Part shown: positions 18,066 through 26,790 of the stretch, one piece after another
Layout of the letters: each line of letters starts with the position of its first letter
Numbering within the stretch: the first letter of the stretch is position 1
Notes under the pieces: generated by a model
Databases searched by the model: none
Told to the model about the DNA's origin: nothing
What the model saw: only the letters and a program-made list of their open reading frames with translations
NCBI GenBank assembly: GCA_964617665.1
Contig: CAZUAH010000070.1
Span: 1 to 40,071, forward strand
DNA: 40,071 nucleotides
DNA from: JADHUC01 sp964617665
GTDB lineage: Bacteria; Planctomycetota; Planctomycetia; Pirellulales; Pirellulaceae
Direction: 5' to 3'
Program-made: the position numbers and the translations under genes

Positions 18066-21000
18066 CTACTTGCCGGTCAGGCACAAAACCTTGCCATCAA
18101 CCGTCGAGAGGTACAGGCATCCATTGGCTGCGGCCATGCCGTCCCAAGTGGGCGGGACCTTGAGCTTCTGCTGCGCTAGCGTCGCTCCGTCGGTCGTCGA
18201 CACGGCCATCAGGATAGCGCCCTTCTTTCCGGCAAGTGCCGCCTCCTGCTCGGCGAGTTTCTCCACGAGTTCCGGGTTGAGGAGGTCGGCCACGACTGCG
18301 TCTTCGTCTACCAAGTCAGGTGGCCCGGCGATAAACAGAGTCTTGCCGGCCTGCACCATCGCGCGAGCGACAACCGGCGGATTCTCGACGGACCAGTGGT
18401 ATTGGACGTAATGGTTCTTTCCGCCGCCTGACGAAGCTCGGCCCGTGAAATTTATAGCGGTTCCCAGCTTGCCTTCGACCGGCTTCACTCCTTCGAGTTT
18501 GCCGTGGTTATCGTTGCCGGATAGATCGCGGGCTTTGCCTTTGTCGAAGGTGAAGTCCAGGACGAGTTTCGCATCCGCGGCCGTCGTATCGTCGGGCGTC
18601 TGGCAATGCTTCTGGATTTCGGCAGCGGTCACCGTGCCGTAGTAGACTCGCACCTGGTCCATCAGACCGGCGAAAGCTAGCGGGCCGCGGTACTGCCCGA
18701 CGCCTTCGCTGCCGTCGTCCGCGCCGACTTCGATCGCCTGCGCTGGTTCCTCGACGATGAAGCCGCCGGCTTCTGCGCTCGCCGCCAACTCGCCATCGAC
18801 GTAGATTTCGAGCTTCTTGTCTGAGGTCAGGACGCCGGCCAGGTGGACCCAGTCGCCGACGACCCGCTTCTTGGCGCTGACGACAAACATGTCGTCACTC
18901 ACGCGGATCGCGAAGTGTGGCCGACCTTGCTGCAGGAATAAAGCGTAGCCGTGCGCCGGACCTCCGTTAGCCACGATCGCGCCGGCCGGCTTTTCAGCCT
19001 TCACCCACGCCTCGACGGCCAGTGGGGTCTTGGCAGGATTCAAGCTTGTGGACTTCTCGACGCTGATCCACGATTTGCTCGTGCCTTGACGCCAGCCGGC
19101 TATGTCGGGCAACTCGGGGGGCTCGTTGCTTGTGGCGAATAAGTGATACTCCATCGGTGTCGTCCAACGCAGGTACTGTGGCTTGCGACCGTAGCCATAG
19201 ACGTTCTGACCGTCGGCCGTCAGGATGCGACCGGACGGCGCAAACTTGCCCGCTTGGTAGTATCCGCCGTGGCTGCCCGAGAAACTCCGACCGTATACCC
19301 AGTAGGAACGGTGGAACCACGAGCCATCAAGGAAACCATACGGAGCGAACAGGTGGGCCTCTTTGCCCCGCTGGACCGTGGCTTGAATGACCAAGTCGCC
19401 AGAGTGTGGTCCAAGTGCCTGACGATTGCCCTCCAGATCGAAAACCTGCGACCGCATGTAAAGACGCTCGCCATCGCTCGATAGGATATCCGCCAGCGCC
19501 ACCGGCATCTGAAGCGTCTGATGGCGAACCTGAAGGTTTTCGCCCGTTTCCGGATCCTTGTCGTCGAAATGGCGGTGTGTGAGCACTCGGCCTGTCTTTG
19601 GATTCAGACGAAACAGGTGCAGACCGCCGTCCAGGAACATCGAACGACCGGCTACGAAGCAAACGGCGCCGTCTTGGACGAGAACGCTGCCGTGGACCGG
19701 CCAGACCGACTCGACTTGCTCGAACACAGTGTGCCGCTGGTCGATGGGCGCGGCTCGAAAACGCCAAGCGAGCGCGCCGTCCGATGCCCGCAGGCAGTAC
19801 ACGTATCCGTCGGTGGAACCGAACAAGCAACAACCCTGCCAGATCGTTGGCGGCGAATCAACGCGACCGCCCGTCGTGTAACTCCAGGCCGGATCACCGG
19901 TCTTGGCATCGAGGGCGTGCAGCGTGTGGGTATCGACCGACGCGACAAACAACTTTCCATCAGCCACCGTCACGCTGCTGAGCTTGCCGCCCAACTTGGT
20001 TTCCCAAGCTGGTTTCAATTCGGTCGCCACGCGCATGGAAGTGTAACCAGTCCGAGCTTCACTCCCACGATACGTCGGCCACTCCTTTTCGTTTCGGATT
20101 TCGGATTTCGAGTTTCGGATTTTCTCAAAAGCCGGTCCTCGTTCCAGCCGCTGGTCATCCGCCGCGGTCCGTATGGCGTTCAAGCTCTTCGAGTCGGGTG
20201 CCACCGCCGCGAACCCGAGTACCTTGGCTTCGGGATAACAAGCGCAATCGTGCTGCGGCGCGTAGACCATGCCGTTCGCCGGCGTGATACCGGTCAAGCA
20301 GGCGCCGCGGACCCAGTGGTGGAGTTCCCACGATTGTTTGTCGAGATCAAGGAACTCGATGCCGGTTCGCGACATGAGCAAGTAGTTCTCGGTAGCTTTG
20401 CCGCGATAGCAGCGGTGGTGGAACCAGTAGGACTCGACATTGGGCGGGAACTCTTTCTTGACCTCGCCCGTATGCGGATCGTGACCGCGAAATACGCCGT
20501 CATAGCTGCCGCTGGTGGTCGCGCCGGTCCAGACAAGGCCGCCGGCCACGAGCAGATCTTCGGCCGATTGATAACCCGAAGCCGCGTGAGGCGCGCTCCA
20601 CAACGTCTTGCCTGTCTCGGCCGAGAGAGCCGTCATCACATCCTGACCGCCGCGGTGCGGGATCATTTTCTCGCCGCCCGACCAAAAAACGACATCCTTG
20701 TAGATGACCAGTGCCGGGACGTACCAAGACTGGATCTTCTGCCAAATGGGTAACGGTCCGGAGTTCCACGCTTGTTCGCCGTTCTGCCGGTTCAGGGACA
20801 CAACCTTCTGACCGTCGTGAAAATAGGCCCGCTGGTCGTCCACGGCCAGCGTAGAAGGAGCGACGAAGGACTTCTTCTGCCACAAGATGTCACCGTCTTC
20901 CGCCGAAACGGCCATGACGACCTTTTCCTTGCCCGACCACTGGGCGCCTTGGACGCCTCGTTTCACGTCGGCGATGGCCGAGTAGCTTTGCCAAGTGTTG

Positions 21001-22004
21001 TCCGGGTTCTTGTTCGCGACCACGTACAGCGTGCCATCGGAAACAAGGACTTCGTCGGTACCCTCGGTGCCTTTGTAGGTGCGGAGTGTCTTGCCCGTGG
21101 CGGCGTCCAATGCGCAAAGCGGCGCGTCTAGTCCCAATGTGGCGTAAACTTCGTCTCCGACAGCGACCAGCCGCCGCGTGAGTAGCGCCGGTCCGCTCTT
21201 CAGCGGCCAGAGCTGCGTGTGCCAGCGTTCGATGGGTTGCTTCCACAGAATCGTGCCGTTAAAGGCGTCGCGAGCGATTAGAAACCAGCGCGACGGCAGC
21301 ACGATCGAGGCTGTCGAACCCTCGTCAAAGATGTAGAACAGTCGCCCGTTTGCCGCCACCAGCGAACTGAGCGATGACATGTGGTCGTGATGTCGCGACC
21401 ACCGCGGGCTGCCGATCCACTGCATGCGGCGGAGCGGCGCGATCGTTTCATCCTTCGACACCGCGTTGTTCGTTGGGTCGTACAGATAGTGTGTCCATTC
21501 GTCGATTTCTTCCGGGCGGGGCTTCACCGTCTTGGTCCACTGGTCACCCTGTTTGACGTAGGCCACGCCCTGGGGCGCCAACACGCGAGTTACCTCGTCC
21601 ATCGACACGCTGCCAAGTTCCTCTGACACAACCAAATTCACGAGATTGTCGACGTATGGCAGGCGGTTGCCCGGTAGCCGGTCCACTGACACGCTGCCGT
21701 AGATGCCGCGCGATTGCAGGTGAGCGCGAGCCTTTTCCACATTGGCCGCATCGGCGTCGAGACCATGGACAAGATACGCGTCACGGGCACCCAGCGCCGC
21801 TGTGAGCTGGCCGTCGCCGCATCCGACGTGGACAACGAGTCCGCCTTGGACACCCGTCACCCCCAAAACCTGGTCCGCCGTGGGCCCGGCGGCCCACGCT
21901 GGCGACGCGCCAACAACGCCAGACAACAGCACACACACCATCGCCGTCACGACGATTCCACTACCCAGCACTAACACCGGGTTCTCTCTTTCGTGCTTTC
22001 GCAT
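18066..22004 (-). CDS. large exported protein: methyltransferase-like domain, PQQ-type beta-propellers and LamG-like domain
   Basis: This 1,312-residue protein has an N-terminal signal peptide. It is followed by a segment with the SAM-binding-like motif VVHVGCGDGQLTAALG (about residues 55-170). Two blocks of PQQ/BamB-like propeller repeats come next (ALDAATGKTLRTY, AVSAEDGDILWQK, ALSAETGKTLWSA, ALDAKTGDPAWSY). A concanavalin/LamG-like segment near the C-terminus includes VEAWVKAEKPAG, LEIYVDGELAA and LVLDFTFDKGKARDLSGNDNHG. The repeats resemble secreted planctomycete propeller proteins of unknown role, possibly polysaccharide binding. A methyltransferase in an exported protein is odd; it may be degenerate. 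A short repeat-derived peptide sits between the two propeller blocks. It follows the sialidase-like gene on the same strand. Confidence 0.82.
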   Translation of the reverse strand: MRKHERENPVLVLGSGIVVTAMVCVLLSGVVGASPAWAAGPTADQVLGVTGVQGGLVVHVGCGDGQLTAALGARDAYLVHGLDADAANVEKARAHLQSRGIYGSVSVDRLPGNRLPYVDNLVNLVVSEELGSVSMDEVTRVLAPQGVAYVKQGDQWTKTVKPRPEEIDEWTHYLYDPTNNAVSKDETIAPLRRMQWIGSPRWSRHHDHMSSLSSLVAANGRLFYIFDEGSTASIVLPSRWFLIARDAFNGTILWKQPIERWHTQLWPLKSGPALLTRRLVAVGDEVYATLGLDAPLCALDAATGKTLRTYKGTEGTDEVLVSDGTLYVVANKNPDNTWQSYSAIADVKRGVQGAQWSGKEKVVMAVSAEDGDILWQKKSFVAPSTLAVDDQRAYFHDGQKVVSLNRQNGEQAWNSGPLPIWQKIQSWYVPALVIYKDVVFWSGGEKMIPHRGGQDVMTALSAETGKTLWSAPHAASGYQSAEDLLVAGGLVWTGATTSGSYDGVFRGHDPHTGEVKKEFPPNVESYWFHHRCYRGKATENYLLMSRTGIEFLDLDKQSWELHHWVRGACLTGITPANGMVYAPQHDCACYPEAKVLGFAAVAPDSKSLNAIRTAADDQRLERGPAFEKIRNSKSEIRNEKEWPTYRGSEARTGYTSMRVATELKPAWETKLGGKLSSVTVADGKLFVASVDTHTLHALDAKTGDPAWSYTTGGRVDSPPTIWQGCCLFGSTDGYVYCLRASDGALAWRFRAAPIDQRHTVFEQVESVWPVHGSVLVQDGAVCFVAGRSMFLDGGLHLFRLNPKTGRVLTHRHFDDKDPETGENLQVRHQTLQMPVALADILSSDGERLYMRSQVFDLEGNRQALGPHSGDLVIQATVQRGKEAHLFAPYGFLDGSWFHRSYWVYGRSFSGSHGGYYQAGKFAPSGRILTADGQNVYGYGRKPQYLRWTTPMEYHLFATSNEPPELPDIAGWRQGTSKSWISVEKSTSLNPAKTPLAVEAWVKAEKPAGAIVANGGPAHGYALFLQQGRPHFAIRVSDDMFVVSAKKRVVGDWVHLAGVLTSDKKLEIYVDGELAASAEAGGFIVEEPAQAIEVGADDGSEGVGQYRGPLAFAGLMDQVRVYYGTVTAAEIQKHCQTPDDTTAADAKLVLDFTFDKGKARDLSGNDNHGKLEGVKPVEGKLGTAINFTGRASSGGGKNHYVQYHWSVENPPVVARAMVQAGKTLFIAGPPDLVDEDAVVADLLNPELVEKLAEQEAALAGKKGAILMAVSTTDGATLAQQKLKVPPTWDGMAAANGCLYLSTVDGKVLCLTGK
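20092..20123. repeat. heptanucleotide repeat (TTTCGGA) inside a coding region
   Basis: Four 7-base units follow one another: TTTCGGA, TTTCGGA, TTTCGAG, TTTCGGA, then TTTTC. Read on the coding strand this gives the peptide KIRNSKSEIRNEKE between the two propeller blocks. Similar (IRNSKSE)-type peptides recur in planctomycete proteins, in my recollection, and look like translated intergenic repeats. Confidence 0.75.
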
Positions 22005-22043
22005 CGTTTCACTCCCTCATTGTTATCTACAAGACTCGAATTC

Positions 22044-22111
22044 GTTTAACCGCTGGCCCAACGGGCCGCGCGCCCAAGCAAACGCCCAGCCCGTTCGGCT
22101 TGGGGTTAAAC
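22044..22111. repeat. imperfect inverted repeat with GTTTAAC ends (element 2)
   Basis: GTTTAACC (22044-22051) pairs with GGTTAAAC (22104-22111), and AACGGGC (22060-22066) with GCCCGTT (22089-22095); the 8 bases between pair only partly. The loop is 22 bases. The right arm matches the right arm of the element at 10050-10071 in 17 of the last 18 or so bases apart from a CC/GG change, so both belong to one family. It lies between two co-oriented minus-strand genes. Confidence 0.7.
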
Positions 22112-22179
22112 AACTCACTTGAGATTCCAAACACCGCGCGAATCTAACCGGGGCGGCACCCGTTGTCTAGACCCGCACG

Positions 22180-22395
22180 CTAGTCGACCGCGGCTTCCAC
22201 CGTCACGACCGAGATGCCGTATAGGTCGCCAACCTGCCTGACAAACGGTTTGCGCTTCGCTGGCACTGCGCTGTGCCACTTCTGCAGATACTGCTGAAAC
22301 GTGTCTCCTTCGGCTGCAGACGCGCTGTTCAACCAACGTACGGTCTCCCAGCTTTTCGGGTTGTCTTCGAACACCCGGAGCAACACTATCGCCAT
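22180..22395 (-). CDS. small hypothetical protein or gene fragment
   Basis: From ATG 22395 this gives 71 residues beginning MAIVLLRVFEDNPKSWETV and containing TFQQYLQKWHSAVPAKRKPF. A TTG at 22434 would extend it by 13 residues. Codon use looks coding-like, with many C/G third positions, and the gene reads in the same direction as both flanking large genes. The ribosome site is weak and the family is not recognised. It could be a separate small gene or the remains of a larger one cut short on either side. Confidence 0.4.
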   Translation of the reverse strand: MAIVLLRVFEDNPKSWETVRWLNSASAAEGDTFQQYLQKWHSAVPAKRKPFVRQVGDLYGISVVTVEAAVD

Positions 22396-22445
22396 TGTCC
22401 CGTTCAGATCGCGGTTACCGGCGTCCTTTCGCAATTCTCACGGAT

Positions 22446-24926
22446 TCACTCTCTCCTTTGCTTTTTGCTGCGTTTGCCAGCCGTGCGCTCGAAATCCTGC
22501 GTCTCGGCCAGTTTCCAGGTTTCGCCTTGATCCTCGGACATCAGCAGCGCTCGGCGGCTGCCCGAGTGATCGTTGCGATAGAACCAAAACGTGGACCAGT
22601 AGTCGTACGAAAGGAACAGACATCCGACCCGGTCGATCGTGAGCCGGTGATAGAAGATGCTGTATTCTGAGAATGGTGGAACGATCAATACCCTGGGTTC
22701 TTCCCACGGCTCTCCCGGTCGCTTCCGCTGATAAGCAAGCGTTGCATGATAGCTGGCTGGATGGGGTTCTGTTCCATACCACCACAAACGAAACACCAGA
22801 TGCAGTGTGTCGTCCGCGTCGCAAACAAATCCAATATATGTCTGTCGCAAGCCCTCGCCGACCGGCACTGCCTCGGTCCAGCCTGAGTGGGCGTCGTTCG
22901 GTTCGAGCGATCGTGCGTATTGGAACGGTTGGCCATGCGTGCCGGCCAGCACGTGTAGGTAGCCCTGGCTGTCCATCGTGATGCTGGGCGAGTTGTGGAT
23001 ATCGTTTGGTGGCGCACCATATCCGACCAGCACTGGTTCGCCAAGCTCGTCGCTGTTTCGATCGTACGTGACCACGTAAGTTGGCACGCCAGGCACCTTC
23101 ACCTCCGGCTCGGTGGCCTCGGCCCAAGCCACGTGGACTTTCGTCCCTCGCGAAACGACCGTAGCCGGAATACCCGAGTGAGTGGACAGGCCGATGCAAC
23201 GTTTAGATATCAGGATGGGCTCCTCAACCGTTATGCCTTCGTCGGTCTTCTTCGGCAGCAGCAGTTCCAGGTTGTTCATCTTCCGCCATCGAAGGCGTGG
23301 ATCTTCGCCCGTGCGAGTGTAACGTACAATTGGCGGTGGTCCGTCCGGAACGTTGTTTCCGGCGAACTGCTCGAAGTCGAACGAGCGGGGCCGATTCTCT
23401 TGCCCGGGAATCAGGTAGGCCGCAAACGTCTTTCCGCCGTCGGACGAATGCAGCAGCGCAGCCTGTCGGCCCGCCATGGCCAAAAGGTAGACGCCGCCTG
23501 CGCTACCAAACGCGACTTTGGTTGATACCGTTCGGAACGTCGAGCTCCCTAGACCAGCACCTCGCGATACCACCGCGGTCCGCAGATCGCTTGTTGTCCA
23601 CTGGTCATCACGGCACGAGGCAATTCTGCCTCCGACGTTCACAAACGGCCGATTCTCCAAATCGAAATACGGTTGATTCTCAACTGGATAGTCCGGCACG
23701 TACGCGAATTGTTCGTTCTCGTGTTGATACGGTTTGAGCACGATCGGGATGTCTAGCGGCTCTGTGGCCGGCGCTGGCCCCGGCTTGATAGTTAGTGTCG
23801 AGTAGGTCGAGAAACTTGAGCGATCCGCTGGGGTGGCGCACAGGTGGCAGATGCGTTTTTCGTCCTCGCCTGTGATCCTGTAACTGACGACCACCTTCGC
23901 CGTTGCTTTTGGTTTCAATACAACTTGATCGGCAGACAACTCGGCGGACCATTCACCGTCAGGGAATTCGATCTGCAGCCCAATCGTCTTCGTCTCGTCC
24001 GAGTTGTTGTGCACTTGAAAAGCGACATCGCCTTTGTCGCCCGGTCGACCATACACGGTGCGGCTGTACGGAGTGAGAATCCAGCGATACATCTGGAAGG
24101 GAAACCAGGCTCGCCGATTCGGCGTCCAGCAAGAGACGTTGGGCGTGAGATCGCCGTTGTCCCAGCGCGTTACGCCGTCGATATTGAGTGTCGCCTGTTG
24201 CGCAGGTAGACTCAGCCGCCAGGGCGCCGCGCCGCGCCGTTTGTCGGCCGGAAACGTATGAGATGTAGTGCGGTTTGCGTCCACTGGGAGCTTCTGCACC
24301 AGCGCGTCTTGACCGTCATACACAGCTAGTTCGTCAACGCCTTTGGGCAGATTTGTCGCTTCGATGGCGAACGTACCCTTTCGCGGCGCAAAGCAGACGT
24401 CCCCCGCTTGATCCGGGTTCAATAGAACTATCGGCTCTTGATGTCGTTCGTCCTTGTGTCCGCGTGACGTTTCGATCACATAGTGTGGACAGTTTGTCTT
24501 GAAGCCCCAAACGATTTCGTCACCATACCGATCCTGCGACACGGTGACGTTCAATCCGTAGACGCCCTTGCGATCCACCTGCGTCTGCAAACGCACTTGC
24601 TGGACCGGCCCCAATCCGCTGCCTCGCGACTGTCCGTCGTCGGGAATCCTCACCTCCTCGATCACTCGCCGATCCGGTCCCACGAGAATCGCACGCAACT
24701 CGGCGGGCCGCCCTCGTCGGTTTCGGTCGCGCTTTTGCAGATCCACAGTCAACTCCCCCGGCTCGGCCAAGAGATACACTCCGCCGACGCCGCCTATGCC
24801 GAGTTCCATCAGAGTTTCGTTTTCGGCAGCAGCCTTGTTGCTCTCCGTTGCCACTGTTTCTGCATGGCCGCCGACGCCTGACAACAAGAGAAGGAAGACC
24901 GGCAAGAAGAACGATAGACGGTTCAT
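22446..24926 (-). CDS. exported sialidase-like (BNR-repeat) beta-propeller protein
   Basis: This 826-residue protein has a signal peptide (MNRLSFFLPVFLLLLSGVGG). An N-terminal beta-sandwich-rich half follows, including a CARDB-like segment around FQVHNNSDETKTIGLQIEF. The C-terminal half resembles BNR-repeat proteins: LLHSSDGGKTFAAY and LLMSEDQGETWKL are Asp-box motifs (SxDxGxTW), and SITMDSQGYLHVLAGTHG and FVCDADDTLHLVFR are the matching blade patterns. The fold suggests glycan binding or hydrolysis outside the cell, but sialidase catalytic residues were not identified. ATG 24926 has AAGGA upstream; the frame from 24977 adds 17 residues before the signal peptide. The basic C-terminal tail (GKRSKKQRRE) is unusual. 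Confidence 0.78.
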   Translation of the reverse strand: MNRLSFFLPVFLLLLSGVGGHAETVATESNKAAAENETLMELGIGGVGGVYLLAEPGELTVDLQKRDRNRRGRPAELRAILVGPDRRVIEEVRIPDDGQSRGSGLGPVQQVRLQTQVDRKGVYGLNVTVSQDRYGDEIVWGFKTNCPHYVIETSRGHKDERHQEPIVLLNPDQAGDVCFAPRKGTFAIEATNLPKGVDELAVYDGQDALVQKLPVDANRTTSHTFPADKRRGAAPWRLSLPAQQATLNIDGVTRWDNGDLTPNVSCWTPNRRAWFPFQMYRWILTPYSRTVYGRPGDKGDVAFQVHNNSDETKTIGLQIEFPDGEWSAELSADQVVLKPKATAKVVVSYRITGEDEKRICHLCATPADRSSFSTYSTLTIKPGPAPATEPLDIPIVLKPYQHENEQFAYVPDYPVENQPYFDLENRPFVNVGGRIASCRDDQWTTSDLRTAVVSRGAGLGSSTFRTVSTKVAFGSAGGVYLLAMAGRQAALLHSSDGGKTFAAYLIPGQENRPRSFDFEQFAGNNVPDGPPPIVRYTRTGEDPRLRWRKMNNLELLLPKKTDEGITVEEPILISKRCIGLSTHSGIPATVVSRGTKVHVAWAEATEPEVKVPGVPTYVVTYDRNSDELGEPVLVGYGAPPNDIHNSPSITMDSQGYLHVLAGTHGQPFQYARSLEPNDAHSGWTEAVPVGEGLRQTYIGFVCDADDTLHLVFRLWWYGTEPHPASYHATLAYQRKRPGEPWEEPRVLIVPPFSEYSIFYHRLTIDRVGCLFLSYDYWSTFWFYRNDHSGSRRALLMSEDQGETWKLAETQDFERTAGKRSKKQRRE

Positions 24927-25367
24927 CGCAGCAATCCTTGTGTACCTGGTGGCGGGTTGTGTCCGTATGTTCCCCATAGACTACCAAATACGGACGACCG
25001 ATGCGCAGGACGTGCTACCTGGAAGCGTATTAGCGACATGGCGGCAAGGTTCGTCCGAGCAAGGGGGCCCTACGGAACGGGCTCGCATGGCTCAAACAGA
25101 AATGCGGACTTCTTCTTGGAATTCGAGCCAGAATTGGCTTCCTATTTCGCTCTATAGATAGAACCGCCACCAACGTACGGCAGTGATGCACGCTCAAGAT
25201 GCTATAATGTGCCACTGGCCAAAGTGCCAGATGCCAACTGGACGGGAGCTTTGTAGCCGAGTTCGGGTGCAGGGAGGGAGTTCCCTACATGTCGACGTGA
25301 CCGAGCGAAAGAAACGTGCCACTTCCTGCCCAGCGCCGCGTGAAGTAGCCAGACCACAAATCCAACT
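24927..25367. other. divergent intergenic region between the sialidase-like and FHA genes
   Basis: This 441-bp stretch lies between a minus-strand and a plus-strand gene and must hold promoters for both. Short frames here lack motifs. No strong ribosome site precedes the FHA gene. I see no repeat, tRNA or mobile-element end; it is the left boundary of the second signalling island. Confidence 0.45.
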
Positions 25368-26777
25368 ATGCGTTTTCTAAATCCAATTGATTGCGATATT
25401 GCCCGAGAATGTCTCCGCCACGGAAACGTCCTTGAAGCAGCTAGGATTCTCTTGGCGTCGAAGGACCGCGAACATCGTTCTGTAAAAAAAATGCTCTTGA
25501 AAACTGGTCCCGAATTGGCAGAACAGGCGCGACATGCTCATGCCCATGGGGAACTGGCGGTGGCCAGGGAATTGATAGAATGTGCTGAACGGTGCACACC
25601 CCTGGACGCCGAAAGCAAAGGGCTGCGAGAGCGTATCGTTCAGGACTGTGAGGAAGCGTCGAAGCAGCGAGAATGGACGGTTGGCCGAATTCGGCAAGCC
25701 GTCGACTGGGCCCGACACGGACGTCTGACCTCCGCTATTGCCATGATTAGGCCAGCGGACGACGAACCGGAGGTGGCACGACTAATGCTCGATTGGGAGG
25801 AGCAACGAGAGCGTCTTCAGCGGTACTTCAGTGACTTTCGCGACCTGCTAAGTCGAGGCGAACTGCCTGACGCGGAAGAAATGCTGGGGAAGGCCCAGGA
25901 AATCGGACGGAAACATCCGCAGGTGATCTGCATGGAGGCCGCTCTTCAACAGGCCATAGGCCGACCATCCATGCCGGCCTATGGCAATGAAGACGCCGCC
26001 GAGAATGCGGACGACCGGGTAAGTGCCGCTTCTCTGCCCATCGTCGACCGAGGAATGGTCTTCGCCTTAGACGGTTTGAATCGTAGCGGCCCCGTGCTCG
26101 TCGTGTCACAGCCCATCGTGACTGTTGGGGCGAACACGGCGAGCTGGGTTCAGGTGCCGATGCAGGGGAACCTGCACGGTTCACACGCCGTGATTCTCCG
26201 CGAAGAAGAGCCGAAAGAGCGGAAGACGCAATACCGCATGGTCCCACTGGCGGGTTGCCCCGTATCGATTCGCGGTGACGACGTGGGTGACTGCCGCACG
26301 TTGGTCGATGGCGATCTGATCCAATTCGGCAACGAGCAGTGTCAGTGGACATTTCATCAATCCGTACCGGATTCGGGCACGGCGATCCTGTGGCGAGATC
26401 TGCGTTCGCCGGCATGTGTCGGGACACCTGATGGCTCGGAATTCGATGTCATCGTCCTTCTCGCAGATCGCTTGGATATAGGACCGGGCCGTGAAGCGGA
26501 CGAGACGCCGAACCATCTGAAAGAGCCCCACTTGCCCGCTCGGATGATGCGTTTCGAATGGGGTAGGCGCGGTCTCATGGCGAAGCTGCGACCGTGTGAG
26601 GCCGGTGGCGATCTGTTTGTTGAGGCTGGTGGCCGTAATGTCGACGTGGAGACTGATCCGCTGCAAGCCCCATGCGAATTGATGCTGTATGCTGAACTCG
26701 TTGGCGCAGATCTGCTTGACGACGAGCTACCGGATAGCGCGCGGCTGAGAATCTGGGACCCCAGGCACGTCGGTTAG
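25368..26777 (+). CDS. FHA-domain protein with N-terminal helical repeats
   Basis: This 469-residue protein has an alpha-helical, TPR-like N-terminal half (about residues 8-200) with repeated segments such as ARECLRHGNVLEAARILL, HAHGELAVARELIECAER and LLSRGELPDAEEMLGKAQ. A forkhead-associated domain lies at about 243-335: GSHAVI (271-276) stands where FHA domains have S-R-x-H, and LVDGDLIQFG (312-321) is the typical late loop. FHA domains bind phosphothreonine peptides, so it could read the product of the neighbouring kinase (29460-31202). A further roughly 130-residue domain follows and is unrecognised. It lies 13 bp before the sigma-like gene and is probably co-transcribed. No good ribosome site is seen before ATG 25368. 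Confidence 0.72.
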   Translation: MRFLNPIDCDIARECLRHGNVLEAARILLASKDREHRSVKKMLLKTGPELAEQARHAHAHGELAVARELIECAERCTPLDAESKGLRERIVQDCEEASKQREWTVGRIRQAVDWARHGRLTSAIAMIRPADDEPEVARLMLDWEEQRERLQRYFSDFRDLLSRGELPDAEEMLGKAQEIGRKHPQVICMEAALQQAIGRPSMPAYGNEDAAENADDRVSAASLPIVDRGMVFALDGLNRSGPVLVVSQPIVTVGANTASWVQVPMQGNLHGSHAVILREEEPKERKTQYRMVPLAGCPVSIRGDDVGDCRTLVDGDLIQFGNEQCQWTFHQSVPDSGTAILWRDLRSPACVGTPDGSEFDVIVLLADRLDIGPGREADETPNHLKEPHLPARMMRFEWGRRGLMAKLRPCEAGGDLFVEAGGRNVDVETDPLQAPCELMLYAELVGADLLDDELPDSARLRIWDPRHVG

Positions 26778-26790
26778 GAGTGCACGTAGG

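Noticed and set aside
19521..20753. Long plus-strand frame inside the propeller gene
   Set aside because: It runs opposite a protein with clear PQQ repeats and has no recognisable motif of its own.
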